In this document: positions 26,019-33,154 of the stretch, one piece after another | Layout of the letters: each line of letters opens with the position of its first letter | Numbering within the stretch: position 1 is the first letter of the stretch | From: Betaproteobacteria bacterium | GTDB lineage: Bacteria; Pseudomonadota; Gammaproteobacteria; Burkholderiales; Thiobacillaceae | Reading direction: 5' to 3' | DNA: 34,295 nt | Assembly (NCBI GenBank): GCA_020061585.1 | Contig: JAGUXX010000247.1 | Location: 1 to 34,295, forward strand | Made by a program: the position numbers and the translations under genes | Notes under the pieces: generated by a model | Seen by the model: only the letters and a program-made list of their open reading frames with translations | Told to the model about the DNA's origin: nothing | The model's database searches: none

Positions 26019-26612
26019 ATGGCTGCAAACATCGGACGACCTCTCGAATACGACCCCGACACCGCACTGGATGCCGCAATGCATCAGTTCTGGACGAAAG
26101 GTTACGAGCACACCTCGATGCAGGACTTGCTGGCGACGATGAACCTGTCCAAAAGCAGCCTGTACCAGGCTTTCGGCGGCAAGCAGCCGTTGTTCCGGCG
26201 TTGCGTGGCGCGTTACACGGATCAATTCGCGAACCGGATGCGCGCGGGTCTCGCCGCGGCACCGAGCGGCCGAGGTTTCATCGCAGCCTTTCTGTATTCG
26301 GTACTGGACGATGTGCGGGCAGACGGTGCGCCGCGCGGTTGCCTGGTGATGAACACGGCCTCCGAATTCGCCCAGAGCGAGCCGGAGATCGCGCTGGATG
26401 TGGCGCAAAGCATCGAGCGTTTTCACGGCATCCTGCGGGCCGCGGTGGAACGGGCGCAGCAAGAGGGCGATATCCCGCCCGAACGCGACCCCGCGATACT
26501 GGCGAGTTTTCTGGTCAGCAGCATGAGCGGTCTCAAGACCCAGGCCAAGGCCGGGGCAGATGCAAAAACGCTGGAAGGCATCATTGGGGTGGCTCTGTCC
26601 GCCCTGGCGTGA
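26019..26612 (+). CDS. TetR/AcrR family repressor
   Basis: A 197-residue transcriptional repressor. The N-terminal helix-turn-helix reads TSMQDLLATMNLSKSSLYQAFGGK (about residues 29-52; key pattern SKSSLYQAF). The C-terminal ligand domain has the GCLVMNTASEFA segment common in this subgroup. The start MAANIGRPLEYD at 26019 is preferred because a promoter-like TTGACA and an operator-like palindrome lie just before it; earlier in-frame starts would overlap them. Downstream, two matching palindromes precede the AhpD-like gene, so it probably represses the operon 26737-28272 and itself. The inducer is unknown. Confidence 0.88.
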   Translation: MAANIGRPLEYDPDTALDAAMHQFWTKGYEHTSMQDLLATMNLSKSSLYQAFGGKQPLFRRCVARYTDQFANRMRAGLAAAPSGRGFIAAFLYSVLDDVRADGAPRGCLVMNTASEFAQSEPEIALDVAQSIERFHGILRAAVERAQQEGDIPPERDPAILASFLVSSMSGLKTQAKAGADAKTLEGIIGVALSALA

Positions 26613-26628
26613 TTTTTTTGCGTGCTTA

Positions 26629-26704
26629 TGGAACGTTCAGTCCATTACACCTATGGACCACGCCTCATGGGCTTTTTTTAACCATATATGGAACGATCGG
26701 TTCA
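26629..26704 (+). promoter_or_regulatory. two TetR operator-like sites before the AhpD-tusA-dsrE operon
   Basis: Site B is TGGAAC-GTTC-AGTCCA (26629-26644) and site C is TGGAAC-GATC-GGTTCA (26689-26704), exactly 60 bp apart. With the site at 25993 they share the form TGRAMC-N4-RGTYCA. Confidence 0.6.
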
Positions 26705-26736
26705 ATTCAAATTCATCCACTTCAAGGAGTCATCGC

Positions 26737-27306
26737 ATGCAATCCGAATACAAACTCACTTTGCCGTCGCTCAACCCCAACCAGGCCGAACCACTGGCGC
26801 TGGATCGTCTGGACGAGGCGCTGAACAAACTCGGCTTCATCCCCAACATGTACAGCGTCATGGCCAATTCGCCGGGCCTGCTCGACACCTACATCCATGG
26901 CTACAGCCGCTTCCGCGAAATGTCCGGCTTCACGCCCGCCGAACAGGAAGTGGTATTCCTGGCGATCAGCCGCGAGAACGGCTGCAACTACTGCGTCGCC
27001 GCCCACAGTTTTCTGGCCGACAAGATGTCCGGCGTGCCGGCAAGCGTTACCGATGCGATTCGCGCCGGCACGCCGATCGCCGACGCCAGGCTGGCCGCGT
27101 TGCACGATTTCAGCCGCACCATGGTGGTGAAGCGCGGCTTGCCGAGCAAGTCGGAAGTCGGCGCATTCCTTGCCGCCGGTTACAGCGAACAGCAGATCCT
27201 GGAAGTCGTTTTGGCCATTTCGGTGAAAACCCTCAGCAACTTCGCCAATCATTTGTTCCACACGCCGGTGGACGCCGTGTTCGCCGGCCGCACCTGGGAG
27301 GGCTGA
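26737..27306 (+). CDS. AhpD-like carboxymuconolactone decarboxylase family protein
   Basis: A 189-residue cytoplasmic protein of the CMD/AhpD family. The active-site motif ENGCNYCVAAH has the paired Cys83/Cys86 and His90 of AhpD-type alkylhydroperoxidases, so a thiol-redox role is more likely than decarboxylation. CAAGGAG lies before ATG 26737. It is preceded by two TetR-type operator sites and followed after 4 bp by a peroxiredoxin remnant, then tusA and a dsrE-like gene in the same direction. This suggests a regulated thiol/sulfur redox operon. Confidence 0.88.
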   Translation: MQSEYKLTLPSLNPNQAEPLALDRLDEALNKLGFIPNMYSVMANSPGLLDTYIHGYSRFREMSGFTPAEQEVVFLAISRENGCNYCVAAHSFLADKMSGVPASVTDAIRAGTPIADARLAALHDFSRTMVVKRGLPSKSEVGAFLAAGYSEQQILEVVLAISVKTLSNFANHLFHTPVDAVFAGRTWEG

Positions 27307-27310
27307 GCAG

Positions 27311-27469
27311 ATGGATCGGACCGGAGGTATTAACGGCAGCATGACCACCATGCCAGCCGATTTTCTGATCGACGCAAGCGGCGCGATCCGCCTGGCCTAT
27401 TACGGCCGCGACGAAGGCGACCATCCGCCGTTCGACGCCATCAAACGATTTGCCAACCAACATTCCTGA
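27311..27469 (+). CDS. C-terminal fragment of a peroxiredoxin-like (AhpC/TSA) protein, 52 aa
   Basis: A short frame with GGGAGG upstream encodes MPADFLIDASGAIRLAYYGR then DEGDHPPFDAIKRF. This is the end of thioredoxin-fold peroxiredoxin-like proteins (PADFLID..G.I..A.YG...GDH). The peroxidatic Cys and the first two thirds are absent. Either it is the relic of a longer gene deleted at its 5' part, or a small protein kept for its position between the AhpD-like gene and tusA. It is probably non-catalytic. Confidence 0.6.
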   Translation: MDRTGGINGSMTTMPADFLIDASGAIRLAYYGRDEGDHPPFDAIKRFANQHS

Positions 27470-27480
27470 AGGAGTCAGCC

Positions 27481-27708
27481 ATGAACCACGACAAGGAACT
27501 CGATGCACGCGGACTGAACTGCCCGCTGCCGATTCTGCGCACCAAGAAGATGTTGAATGAATTGACCAGCGGCCAGGTACTCAAGGTCAACGCAACCGAT
27601 CCCGGTTCGGTAAAAGACATGCAAGCCTTCGCCAACCAGACCGGCAACAAACTGATCTCGACCGAGATGAGCGCCGGCGAATTCGTTTTTCTGCTACGCA
27701 AGCACTGA
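27481..27708 (+). CDS. tusA: TusA family sulfurtransferase
   Basis: A 75-residue SirA/TusA fold protein. The active Cys14 lies in the family motif NCPLPILRTKK (CPxP). TusA carries persulfide sulfur between proteins, for tRNA thiolation in E. coli or for sulfur oxidation (Dsr or Hdr-like routes) in sulfur bacteria. GAAGGAG before ATG 27481 supports the start. Linkage to a DsrE-like gene, and the wider presence of an HdrC-like protein, favour a sulfur-oxidation or storage role. A 9-bp hairpin follows its stop. Confidence 0.92.
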   Translation: MNHDKELDARGLNCPLPILRTKKMLNELTSGQVLKVNATDPGSVKDMQAFANQTGNKLISTEMSAGEFVFLLRKH

Positions 27709-27712
27709 TCGC

Positions 27713-27736
27713 CACCCCGGCCGCCGTGCCGGGGTG
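27713..27736 (+). other. intercistronic hairpin between tusA and the dsrE-like gene
   Basis: CACCCCGGC-CGCCGT-GCCGGGGTG is a perfect nine-pair stem with a six-base loop and no T run. It may stabilise the upstream mRNA or reduce read-through rather than terminate fully. Confidence 0.6.
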
Positions 27737-27762
27737 CGCCAAACTTGACAAGGAGCAACATC

Positions 27763-28272
27763 ATGCAAGAGAAGAAAATGGCCATCATCGCCACCAAGGG
27801 CACGCTGGACTGGGCCTATCCGCCCTTCATCCTGGCCTCCACCGCCGCCGCGCTAGGCTACGAGGTTCAGATGTTCTTCACCTTCTACGGCCTGCAACTG
27901 CTGCGCCGCGATCTGACCGGCCTCAGGGTCAGCCCGCTGGGCAACCCCGGCATGCCGATGAAACTGCCATATGGCCCGAAGTGGCTGCGCGACATCAACC
28001 TGAATATCCCCAACGCCGTGCAAAGTCTGATTCCCGGCTACGAGAACCTGGCCACGGTACTGATGAAAAAGACCATCAGCAATAACGGTGTCGCCAGCAT
28101 TCCGGAGCTGCGCGAACTTTGCCAGGAAGCGGAAGTGAAATTCATCGGCTGCCAGATGACCGTGGAACTGTTCGGTTTCGAGCACGACGACTTCATCGAC
28201 GGCATCGAATACGGCGGCGCGGCCACCTTCTTCGAATTCGCCGGCGAATCCGACATCTGCCTGTACATCTGA
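27763..28272 (+). CDS. DsrE2-like sulfur carrier protein
   Basis: A 169-residue protein of the DsrE/DsrF/DrsH-like group, DsrE2 type. The N-terminal MAIIATKGTLDWAYPPFILA and the hydrophobic FFTFYGLQLL segment are typical. Cys130 in FIGCQMTVELFGF is the likely sulfur-carrying cysteine; Cys120 and Cys166 are extra. In sulfur oxidisers DsrE2 is encoded next to TusA and exchanges persulfide sulfur with it. AAGGAG precedes ATG 27763. It ends the operon begun at 26737. Confidence 0.9.
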   Translation: MQEKKMAIIATKGTLDWAYPPFILASTAAALGYEVQMFFTFYGLQLLRRDLTGLRVSPLGNPGMPMKLPYGPKWLRDINLNIPNAVQSLIPGYENLATVLMKKTISNNGVASIPELRELCQEAEVKFIGCQMTVELFGFEHDDFIDGIEYGGAATFFEFAGESDICLYI

Positions 28273-28330
28273 TCATGCGCCGCGCGCCCGTTGCGGTGCT
28301 GTGGCGGCCAAGCCCTGGAGCGCCGAGGTA

Positions 28331-28900
28331 TCAGGCGCCAGCTTCCAAAGCTTTGAGTATCCGATCCAGCCCCGCCAATGCGGCTCCCGGGACCTGAAGC
28401 AATTGCGCGTGCACGATGGCGCCGTCCACGGCGAGGGCGATGGCTTCGGCGATGGGGTTGTACCGCTCTGGCGGGGGCAACAGGCCCCGGATGGCCTCGG
28501 TCATGTCCTGCTTGTGGCGTTGAGTCATCGCCACGATGGCCGGTTGGCTGCCCCCCAGTTCCACCACGCTGTTGATGAACGCACAGCCGCGAAATCCTGC
28601 GTCCCCGAACCATTCGGCCAGTGCCGGCAACAGGGCCTGCGGCGTGCCGCCGTGGCGGGCGAGGGCTGCCCTGAACCAGGCCATCCATTGCTCATGGCGG
28701 TATTCCAGAAAGGCCTGGATCAGGTCATTTTTGCTGGGGAAGTGGCGGTAGAAAGTGACCTTGGCGACACCGGACTCGGCGATCACCCGGTCAATCCCCG
28801 TGGCGCGGATGCCTTCCCGATAAAACAGCTCATGGGCAGTGAGCAGGATGCGCTCACGGGCGCTGGAAGGCGTTTTGGGAGAGGCGTGGTGTTTGGGCAT
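28331..28900 (-). CDS. TetR/AcrR family repressor
   Basis: A 189-residue repressor. The helix-turn-helix wording GIRATGIDRVIAESGVAK followed by VTFYRHFPSKN is the classic TetR N-terminus. The C-terminal domain has GCAFINSVVELGG, common in regulators of small oxidoreductase genes. The start at 28900 is chosen because the frame further upstream runs through two operator palindromes. It is divergent from the DUF1348 gene; the shared 86-bp region contains both operators, so it likely represses both genes. Confidence 0.9.
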   Translation of the reverse strand: MPKHHASPKTPSSARERILLTAHELFYREGIRATGIDRVIAESGVAKVTFYRHFPSKNDLIQAFLEYRHEQWMAWFRAALARHGGTPQALLPALAEWFGDAGFRGCAFINSVVELGGSQPAIVAMTQRHKQDMTEAIRGLLPPPERYNPIAEAIALAVDGAIVHAQLLQVPGAALAGLDRILKALEAGA

Positions 28901-28909
28901 GAACACAGT

Positions 28910-28966
28910 GTAGACAGGTCTGTCTACTTCGCATAGAGTGCAAGGCGTGTAGACAGACCTGTCTAC
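28910..28966. promoter_or_regulatory. two TetR operator palindromes
   Basis: GTAGACAG-GT-CTGTCTAC (28910-28927) and GTAGACAG-AC-CTGTCTAC (28949-28966) have identical eight-base arms. They lie 39 bp apart, between the divergent tetR and DUF1348 genes. Confidence 0.85.
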
Positions 28967-28986
28967 CCTTACTCGAAAGGATGATG

Positions 28987-29452
28987 ATGGAAACCAAGCC
29001 CCCCTCCCCCCTTTACCCGTGAAACGGCCGAACAAAAAGTGCGACTGGCTGAAGATGCCTGGAACAGCCGTGACCCGGACCGGGTATCCATGGTGTACAC
29101 CGAGGATACCCGTTGGCGAAACCGCGCCGAATTTCCCGTCGGCCGGGAACAGGTGCGGCAGTTTCTGGCGCGCAAGTGGGCCCGGGAGCTGGACTACCGG
29201 CTGATCAAGGCGTTGTGGGCCTGGACCGACAACCTCATCGCGGTGCGTTTCGCCTATGAGTTCAGGGATGATTCAGGGCAATGGTTCCGCGCATACGGCA
29301 ACGAGAACTGGGCGTTCAACGAAGCGGGATTCATGATGCGGCGCTACGCCAGCATCAACGACCTGCCCATCGAGGAAGCCGAGCGCAAGTTTTTCTGGCC
29401 CCTGGGACGGCGGCCGGATGATCACCCGGGTTTGAGCGATCTCGGGCTTTGA
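28987..29452 (+). pseudogene. DUF1348 (NTF2/SnoaL-like) gene with a one-base frameshift
   Basis: Family members begin with a short proline-rich lead-in, then [20 protein letters not shown]. Here ATG 28987 reads [11 protein letters not shown] and stops. Removing one C from the CCCCCCTCCCCCC tract (28999-29011) gives [16 protein letters not shown] in frame with the rest. The remainder is intact to the normal end [15 protein letters not shown], including YGNENW and [15 protein letters not shown] at 29039 could start a protein lacking about 17 residues. GAAAGG precedes the ATG. It is the divergent target of the neighbouring TetR repressor. The break may be a real mutation, slippage-prone variation or a base-call error. 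Confidence 0.75.
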
Positions 29453-29622
29453 TGCGATCCACAGGCTGGAAGGCGGGCGCCCCCCACCCGAAGGGCGCTC
29501 GTTTATCCCCGCCATGACGCCACCGGCCACGTCACAGATTGCCCCTGTCACCCAGCTGGCGCTGAGGAGGAGATTCCAGAAATTCATAGACCACCGTAAA
29601 TCCGGTGGGTCCAGCCAATCAA

Positions 29623-29997
29623 TCACTTCGCCTTGACGTTTTCCACGTCGTACCAGGGGGTGGGATTGATGGGGCAGCGGAAACGGAAGCCGTTTTCCGT
29701 GATGTTCACTTCACTGGTCTTGGTCTGTCCCGGTTCCAAGGGGAACATGTCCAGCGGCTGATGCGACGTGAACTCCTGGATCTGGAACCCCACCACCTTT
29801 TTGGTCTTGTTGGCCACCACGAAGCGGTACTTGCCCGGCTTCAGGTCGGCCAGGGTTTCCTTGGCGGCAAAATAGCCGCCGTACTGGTCCAGGTTGATGG
29901 TGGTGACACCGTCCTTGGTGACGGGGGTGCCGGCGAAGACGGAAGCGGATGCCAGCAGGGCGGCGCCGATGAGGAAGTTGGCGATGGACTTTTTCAT
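29623..29997 (-). CDS. small periplasmic protein, cupredoxin-like fold suspected
   Basis: A 124-residue exported protein. The signal peptide is MKKSIANFLIGAALLASASV with cleavage near VFA-GT. The mature part reads as a beta-sandwich: LKPGKYRFVVANKTKKVVGF, then LEPGQTKTSEVNITENGFRF and CPINPTPWYDV. The K-PG-Y-F-V-N and PG-T patterns are seen in cupredoxin-like proteins, but the standard type 1 copper ligands are not evident. GGAG precedes ATG 29997. It diverges from an AraC regulator that may control it. The function is unknown. Confidence 0.75.
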   Translation of the reverse strand: MKKSIANFLIGAALLASASVFAGTPVTKDGVTTINLDQYGGYFAAKETLADLKPGKYRFVVANKTKKVVGFQIQEFTSHQPLDMFPLEPGQTKTSEVNITENGFRFRCPINPTPWYDVENVKAK

Positions 29998-30015
29998 GGT
30001 GAGGACTCCAGGTCA

Positions 30016-30033
30016 CACGGCGGAATTGCCGTG
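30016..30033. promoter_or_regulatory. palindrome in the divergent cupredoxin-like/araC promoter region
   Basis: CACGGC-GGAATT-GCCGTG is an inverted repeat with six-base perfect arms (the centre is itself palindromic apart from its edges). It sits 19 bp upstream of the small secreted-protein gene, a position suited to a regulator site. Confidence 0.4.
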
Positions 30034-30115
30034 CGACCAGAATAGGACTGGATACGAATACGATGAATGACGAATAGTCTGTATATTTTGATCATTCGTA
30101 CAACACGAGTCCCAC

Positions 30116-31018
30116 ATGGATGCCTTGACCAATGTGCTTCGCCTGCTGCGCCTGCGCACCAATGTGTTCCTGCATTCCAGTTTCTGCGGGGTCTGGGCGG
30201 TGGACACCTCGGGCCAGAAAAAGGCCGCCTTCCATGTGGTTTCCAGCGGCGATTGCTGGCTGCATCTGGACGGCCAGGCGCCCATTCCACTGCATGCGGG
30301 AGACTTGCTGGTGTTGCCCCGGGACGCGCCGCATCGACTTTCCAGCCTGGATACCACGCCGGGGCCGGAGGTGCCCCTCAACCAGCCGGCCCAGGTCGAG
30401 GATATGGCCCGGGGCCTGCCCGATTCCACCAGCCTGATCTGCGGATACTTCGAGTTCAACTCCCGAGCCTGGAATCCGATCATCGAGGCCCTGCCGGAGG
30501 TGGTCGTCCTGCACGGCTCCGAGGAAGATGAAGCCGTCTCCGTGGGCTCCCTGATCCGGCTCATGGTGGACGAAGCGGGGGCTGACGGACTTGGCTGCGA
30601 TGTCCTGCTGGACCGCCTGGGTGACGCGCTGTTCATTCTCGTGGTGCGCGCGGTCATGCAACGCGCGAGTGTGGATCACGGCTATCTGGCGGCCTTGGGT
30701 GACCGACAATTGGCGCGGGCGTTCCAGGCTATGCATAACGCGCCAGAACAAGCCTGGACTCTGGATACGCTGGGCCGCGCGGCCGGCATGTCGCGTTCGG
30801 CCTTCGCCACCCGTTTTCACCAGATCGTGGGCATGACGCCCATGCATTACCTGACCCGCTGGCGCATGCAGCTTGCCCAGGATGGGTTGAGCGACCCGGG
30901 TCTGAGCATGATCGATATCGCCGAGCGGACGGGCTACACCAGCGAGGCCGCCTTCAGCCGGGCGTACAAACGGCAATTCGGCACCACGCCGGGCAGCGCC
31001 CGGCGCCGGTCTCGATGA
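30116..31018 (+). CDS. AraC family transcriptional regulator with cupin sensor domain
   Basis: A 300-residue regulator. The N-terminal cupin-like domain (about 15-165) has GDCWLHLDGQAPIPLHAGDL and LVLPRDAPH, the pattern of the AraC cupin_6 group. The C-terminal double helix-turn-helix (about 215-298) has WTLDTLGRAAGMSRSAFATR and DIAERTGYTSEAAFSRAYKR. The start at 30116 has only a weak ribosome site. Regulators of this group often control an adjacent oxidoreductase or hydrolase gene in response to small aldehydes or ketones; here the neighbours are a small secreted protein and, downstream and convergent, a flavin reductase fusion. Confidence 0.9.
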   Translation: MDALTNVLRLLRLRTNVFLHSSFCGVWAVDTSGQKKAAFHVVSSGDCWLHLDGQAPIPLHAGDLLVLPRDAPHRLSSLDTTPGPEVPLNQPAQVEDMARGLPDSTSLICGYFEFNSRAWNPIIEALPEVVVLHGSEEDEAVSVGSLIRLMVDEAGADGLGCDVLLDRLGDALFILVVRAVMQRASVDHGYLAALGDRQLARAFQAMHNAPEQAWTLDTLGRAAGMSRSAFATRFHQIVGMTPMHYLTRWRMQLAQDGLSDPGLSMIDIAERTGYTSEAAFSRAYKRQFGTTPGSARRRSR

Positions 31019-31079
31019 GGGCCGGACAGTTCGGACGCCGCGACCTTGTTACTCCACCATCCCTGGCATGCCGACCCAG

Positions 31080-31112
31080 GAGCCTGGCGGACTTTGGAAT
31101 CGTCGGCTGCGG
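31080..31112. repeat. half copy of the GCCTGTCGGACTTT repeat, copy 3
   Basis: GAGCCTGGCGGACTTTGGAATCGTCGGCTGCGG matches the inverted right arm of copy 1 plus its adjacent GGAATCGT-GGCTGC, with one change in the arm. The partner arm is missing. It lies just beyond the stop of the truncated oxidoreductase gene. Confidence 0.7.
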
Positions 31113-31134
31113 ATGTCCTGGCTCGACAATAGGC

Positions 31135-32421
31135 TCAACTGAATGACTCGTTCTGAACACGTTCCGGCGCGATTCCGAGCCGGCTGGCGGCGGCGCGCAT
31201 GGCTACGATCAACGCCGCCGGGCCGCAGACATAGATCACCGCGTCATCCGCGGCGCGTCTCAGAACTTCGACGGCATCGAGATGACGGTGGTCTGGAACG
31301 CGGCTGAAATAGGGAAAATAGTCTTCCGCATAGTCGACCGCGAGCTGGTCATGGTAGGCCATGTCCACAGGGGTTCGCCCCGAGTAATGCAGTTCGAACG
31401 GTACGTTGCGCCGCCTGAGGGCCTGGGCCATGGCCCGGATCGGCGTAATGCCGATACCGCCGGCGATCAGCACCGCCGGCCGCGAATCGGTGTGCAGCGG
31501 ATAGTGGTTGCTCGGCGGAGAGATACGTAGTTGCGTGCCGATCCGCCAGGTCTCGTGGACAGCCTGGGAGCCGCCGCGCCCCTCGCGCTCGCGCAGCACC
31601 GCGATTTCGTAAACGTCTTGGTGTCCGGGCCCGGTCATCAGCGAATACTGCCGCGTGACTACCGTTCCGTCGGCAAGCCGCACCGGCACCTCGATGTGGG
31701 CGCCGGCCTCGGCGGGCGGCAGCACGCCCCAATCCTCGGCGCGTAGCTCGAAGGCGCGGATGCGCGGGGTCAGTTGGCGCACGCCGGTCACCGTGAGCGC
31801 CAGCTCACCGTTGCCGAGCGGCTCCCCCAGCCGCGCGGGCGACTGGGCATCCGGCGCCGATCTGGCCTCCTTGATCCGCTGGGCGATCTCGTCTTTGGTA
31901 TAGCGCGGGGTGATGTACTTGGGGCAGTTCCAGTCGAAACCCTCGACCCGGATCACCACGCCGCGCTCGACCCGCGCCCGGTATTCGGGGTTGTCGAGTT
32001 GTGCCAGCAATTGGGGATCGCTGTCCTCGTCGATCACCCGCGCCCGGCCGAGAATTTTCAGCCGGGCCTGGTTCGGGTAGTCCATCAGGAACAGGCAGAT
32101 GCGGTCGTCTCCGGAAAGATTGCCCACCGAGATGTACTGGCGGTTTCCGGAAAAATCCGCGTAACCGAGGGTACGCCCGTCAAGTACCTTGATGAAGCCG
32201 GCCGGGCCGCCGCGATGCTGGACATAGGGCCAGCCGGTTTCGCTCACCGTGCCTTGGTAAAAACTGTCGCGCGCCGCGATGAAAGCGACCTCGTTCGGAC
32301 CGAACTCGGGTTCCTCCAACGGTTCCTGTTCATGACGGCCGTAGGCCTCGCGGCTTCCCATTTGGGTCTGCGCGGCCTTGACCTTGGCGGTGAAAGCAAT
32401 AGTGGCAAATGCGCTGGTCAT
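31135..32421 (-). CDS. PNPOx-like/ferredoxin-reductase fusion, ferredoxin domain missing
   Basis: A 428-residue flavoprotein. Residues about 40-185 form a pyridoxamine-5'-phosphate-oxidase-like split barrel (YADFSGNRQYISVGNL). Residues about 205-305 are an FAD/FMN-binding barrel with the RQYS motif at 257-260. Residues 315-428 are an NAD(P)-binding domain with GGIGITPIRAM and CGPAAL. Such proteins usually end with a plant-type [2Fe-2S] ferredoxin domain after the ...ERV..ESFS linker. Here the stop follows ESFS directly, and a repeat half-copy lies just past it, so the domain was probably lost. AAGGAG precedes ATG 32421. The AhpD-like gene lies upstream in the same direction. Confidence 0.88.
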   Translation of the reverse strand: MTSAFATIAFTAKVKAAQTQMGSREAYGRHEQEPLEEPEFGPNEVAFIAARDSFYQGTVSETGWPYVQHRGGPAGFIKVLDGRTLGYADFSGNRQYISVGNLSGDDRICLFLMDYPNQARLKILGRARVIDEDSDPQLLAQLDNPEYRARVERGVVIRVEGFDWNCPKYITPRYTKDEIAQRIKEARSAPDAQSPARLGEPLGNGELALTVTGVRQLTPRIRAFELRAEDWGVLPPAEAGAHIEVPVRLADGTVVTRQYSLMTGPGHQDVYEIAVLREREGRGGSQAVHETWRIGTQLRISPPSNHYPLHTDSRPAVLIAGGIGITPIRAMAQALRRRNVPFELHYSGRTPVDMAYHDQLAVDYAEDYFPYFSRVPDHRHLDAVEVLRRAADDAVIYVCGPAALIVAMRAAASRLGIAPERVQNESFS

Positions 32422-32477
32422 GGAAGTCTCCTTTTCGTCGGCCGGAAGGGGATGCCCCTTCCGTTATCACCTGGATT

Positions 32478-33023
32478 TCAGGCGGCGAGTTTCAGTTCGA
32501 CCCTGGGGAAGTCGATTTCGACCCGGCTGGCCCTGCCGATCAGGTTCGTCAGGATGTTCATGCCGACGTGCGTGATGATCTCGACGATTTCCGCTTCGCT
32601 GTAACCGGCGTTGCGCACATCGGCCAGTTCGGCGGTGGTGACGTCGCCGGTGTGCTCATTGACGGCCCGGGCGAACTTCACGGCGGCGGCGGCCCTGGCG
32701 TCCTGGCTGGTGCCGGCTCGGTTGGCTTCGATCTCGGCGCCGTTCAGCCCGACCTTGCGGCCGATGGCGGTGTGCGCCGACAGGCAGTATTCGCAGGCGT
32801 TCTGCTGGGCCAGAGCCAGGGCGATGCGTTCTCCAGTCTGGGGATCGAGACTGCCGCCATTGGCGATGCCATGCAGGCCGAGGAAAGCCTTGAGGGCTTC
32901 CGGCGAGTTGGCGAATACCTTGAGAAAGTTCGGGACGATGCCCAGTTGCGACTGGATCGCGTCGTAAAGCGCCTTCTGTTCGGCGTTGGCGGTTTCGTGG
33001 GTGACGACGTTGATGCGTGCCAT
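32478..33023 (-). CDS. AhpD-like carboxymuconolactone decarboxylase family protein
   Basis: A 181-residue protein of the same family as the one at 26737, only distantly similar. The redox motif is ACEYCLSAH with Cys77, Cys80 and His84. The C-terminal part has YSEAEIVEIITHVGMNILTN, typical of the family. AAAGGAG precedes ATG 33023. It is followed by the flavin reductase fusion 56 bp downstream, a probable two-gene operon, and is divergent from a LysR gene that likely controls it. A role in peroxide or thiol stress is plausible. Confidence 0.9.
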   Translation of the reverse strand: MARINVVTHETANAEQKALYDAIQSQLGIVPNFLKVFANSPEALKAFLGLHGIANGGSLDPQTGERIALALAQQNACEYCLSAHTAIGRKVGLNGAEIEANRAGTSQDARAAAAVKFARAVNEHTGDVTTAELADVRNAGYSEAEIVEIITHVGMNILTNLIGRASRVEIDFPRVELKLAA

Positions 33024-33135
33024 GGTGTTTCTCCTTTGCTGGATGTCAGGGTGGGTGTGTCGATGTCTTGTCGACGCTTGTCACTTTGGCAAAAGCCATG
33101 GAAAGAAAGAATAGCCATAGAATGCAATTCATTAT

Positions 33136-33149
33136 TTCCATTAATGGAA
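33136..33149. promoter_or_regulatory. perfect 14-bp palindrome before lysR
   Basis: TTCCATTAATGGAA is fully symmetric and contains the T-N11-A spacing common to LysR sites. It lies six bases before the lysR start, within the divergent promoter region, and may be the autoregulatory site. Confidence 0.55.
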
Positions 33150-33154
33150 TAGAC

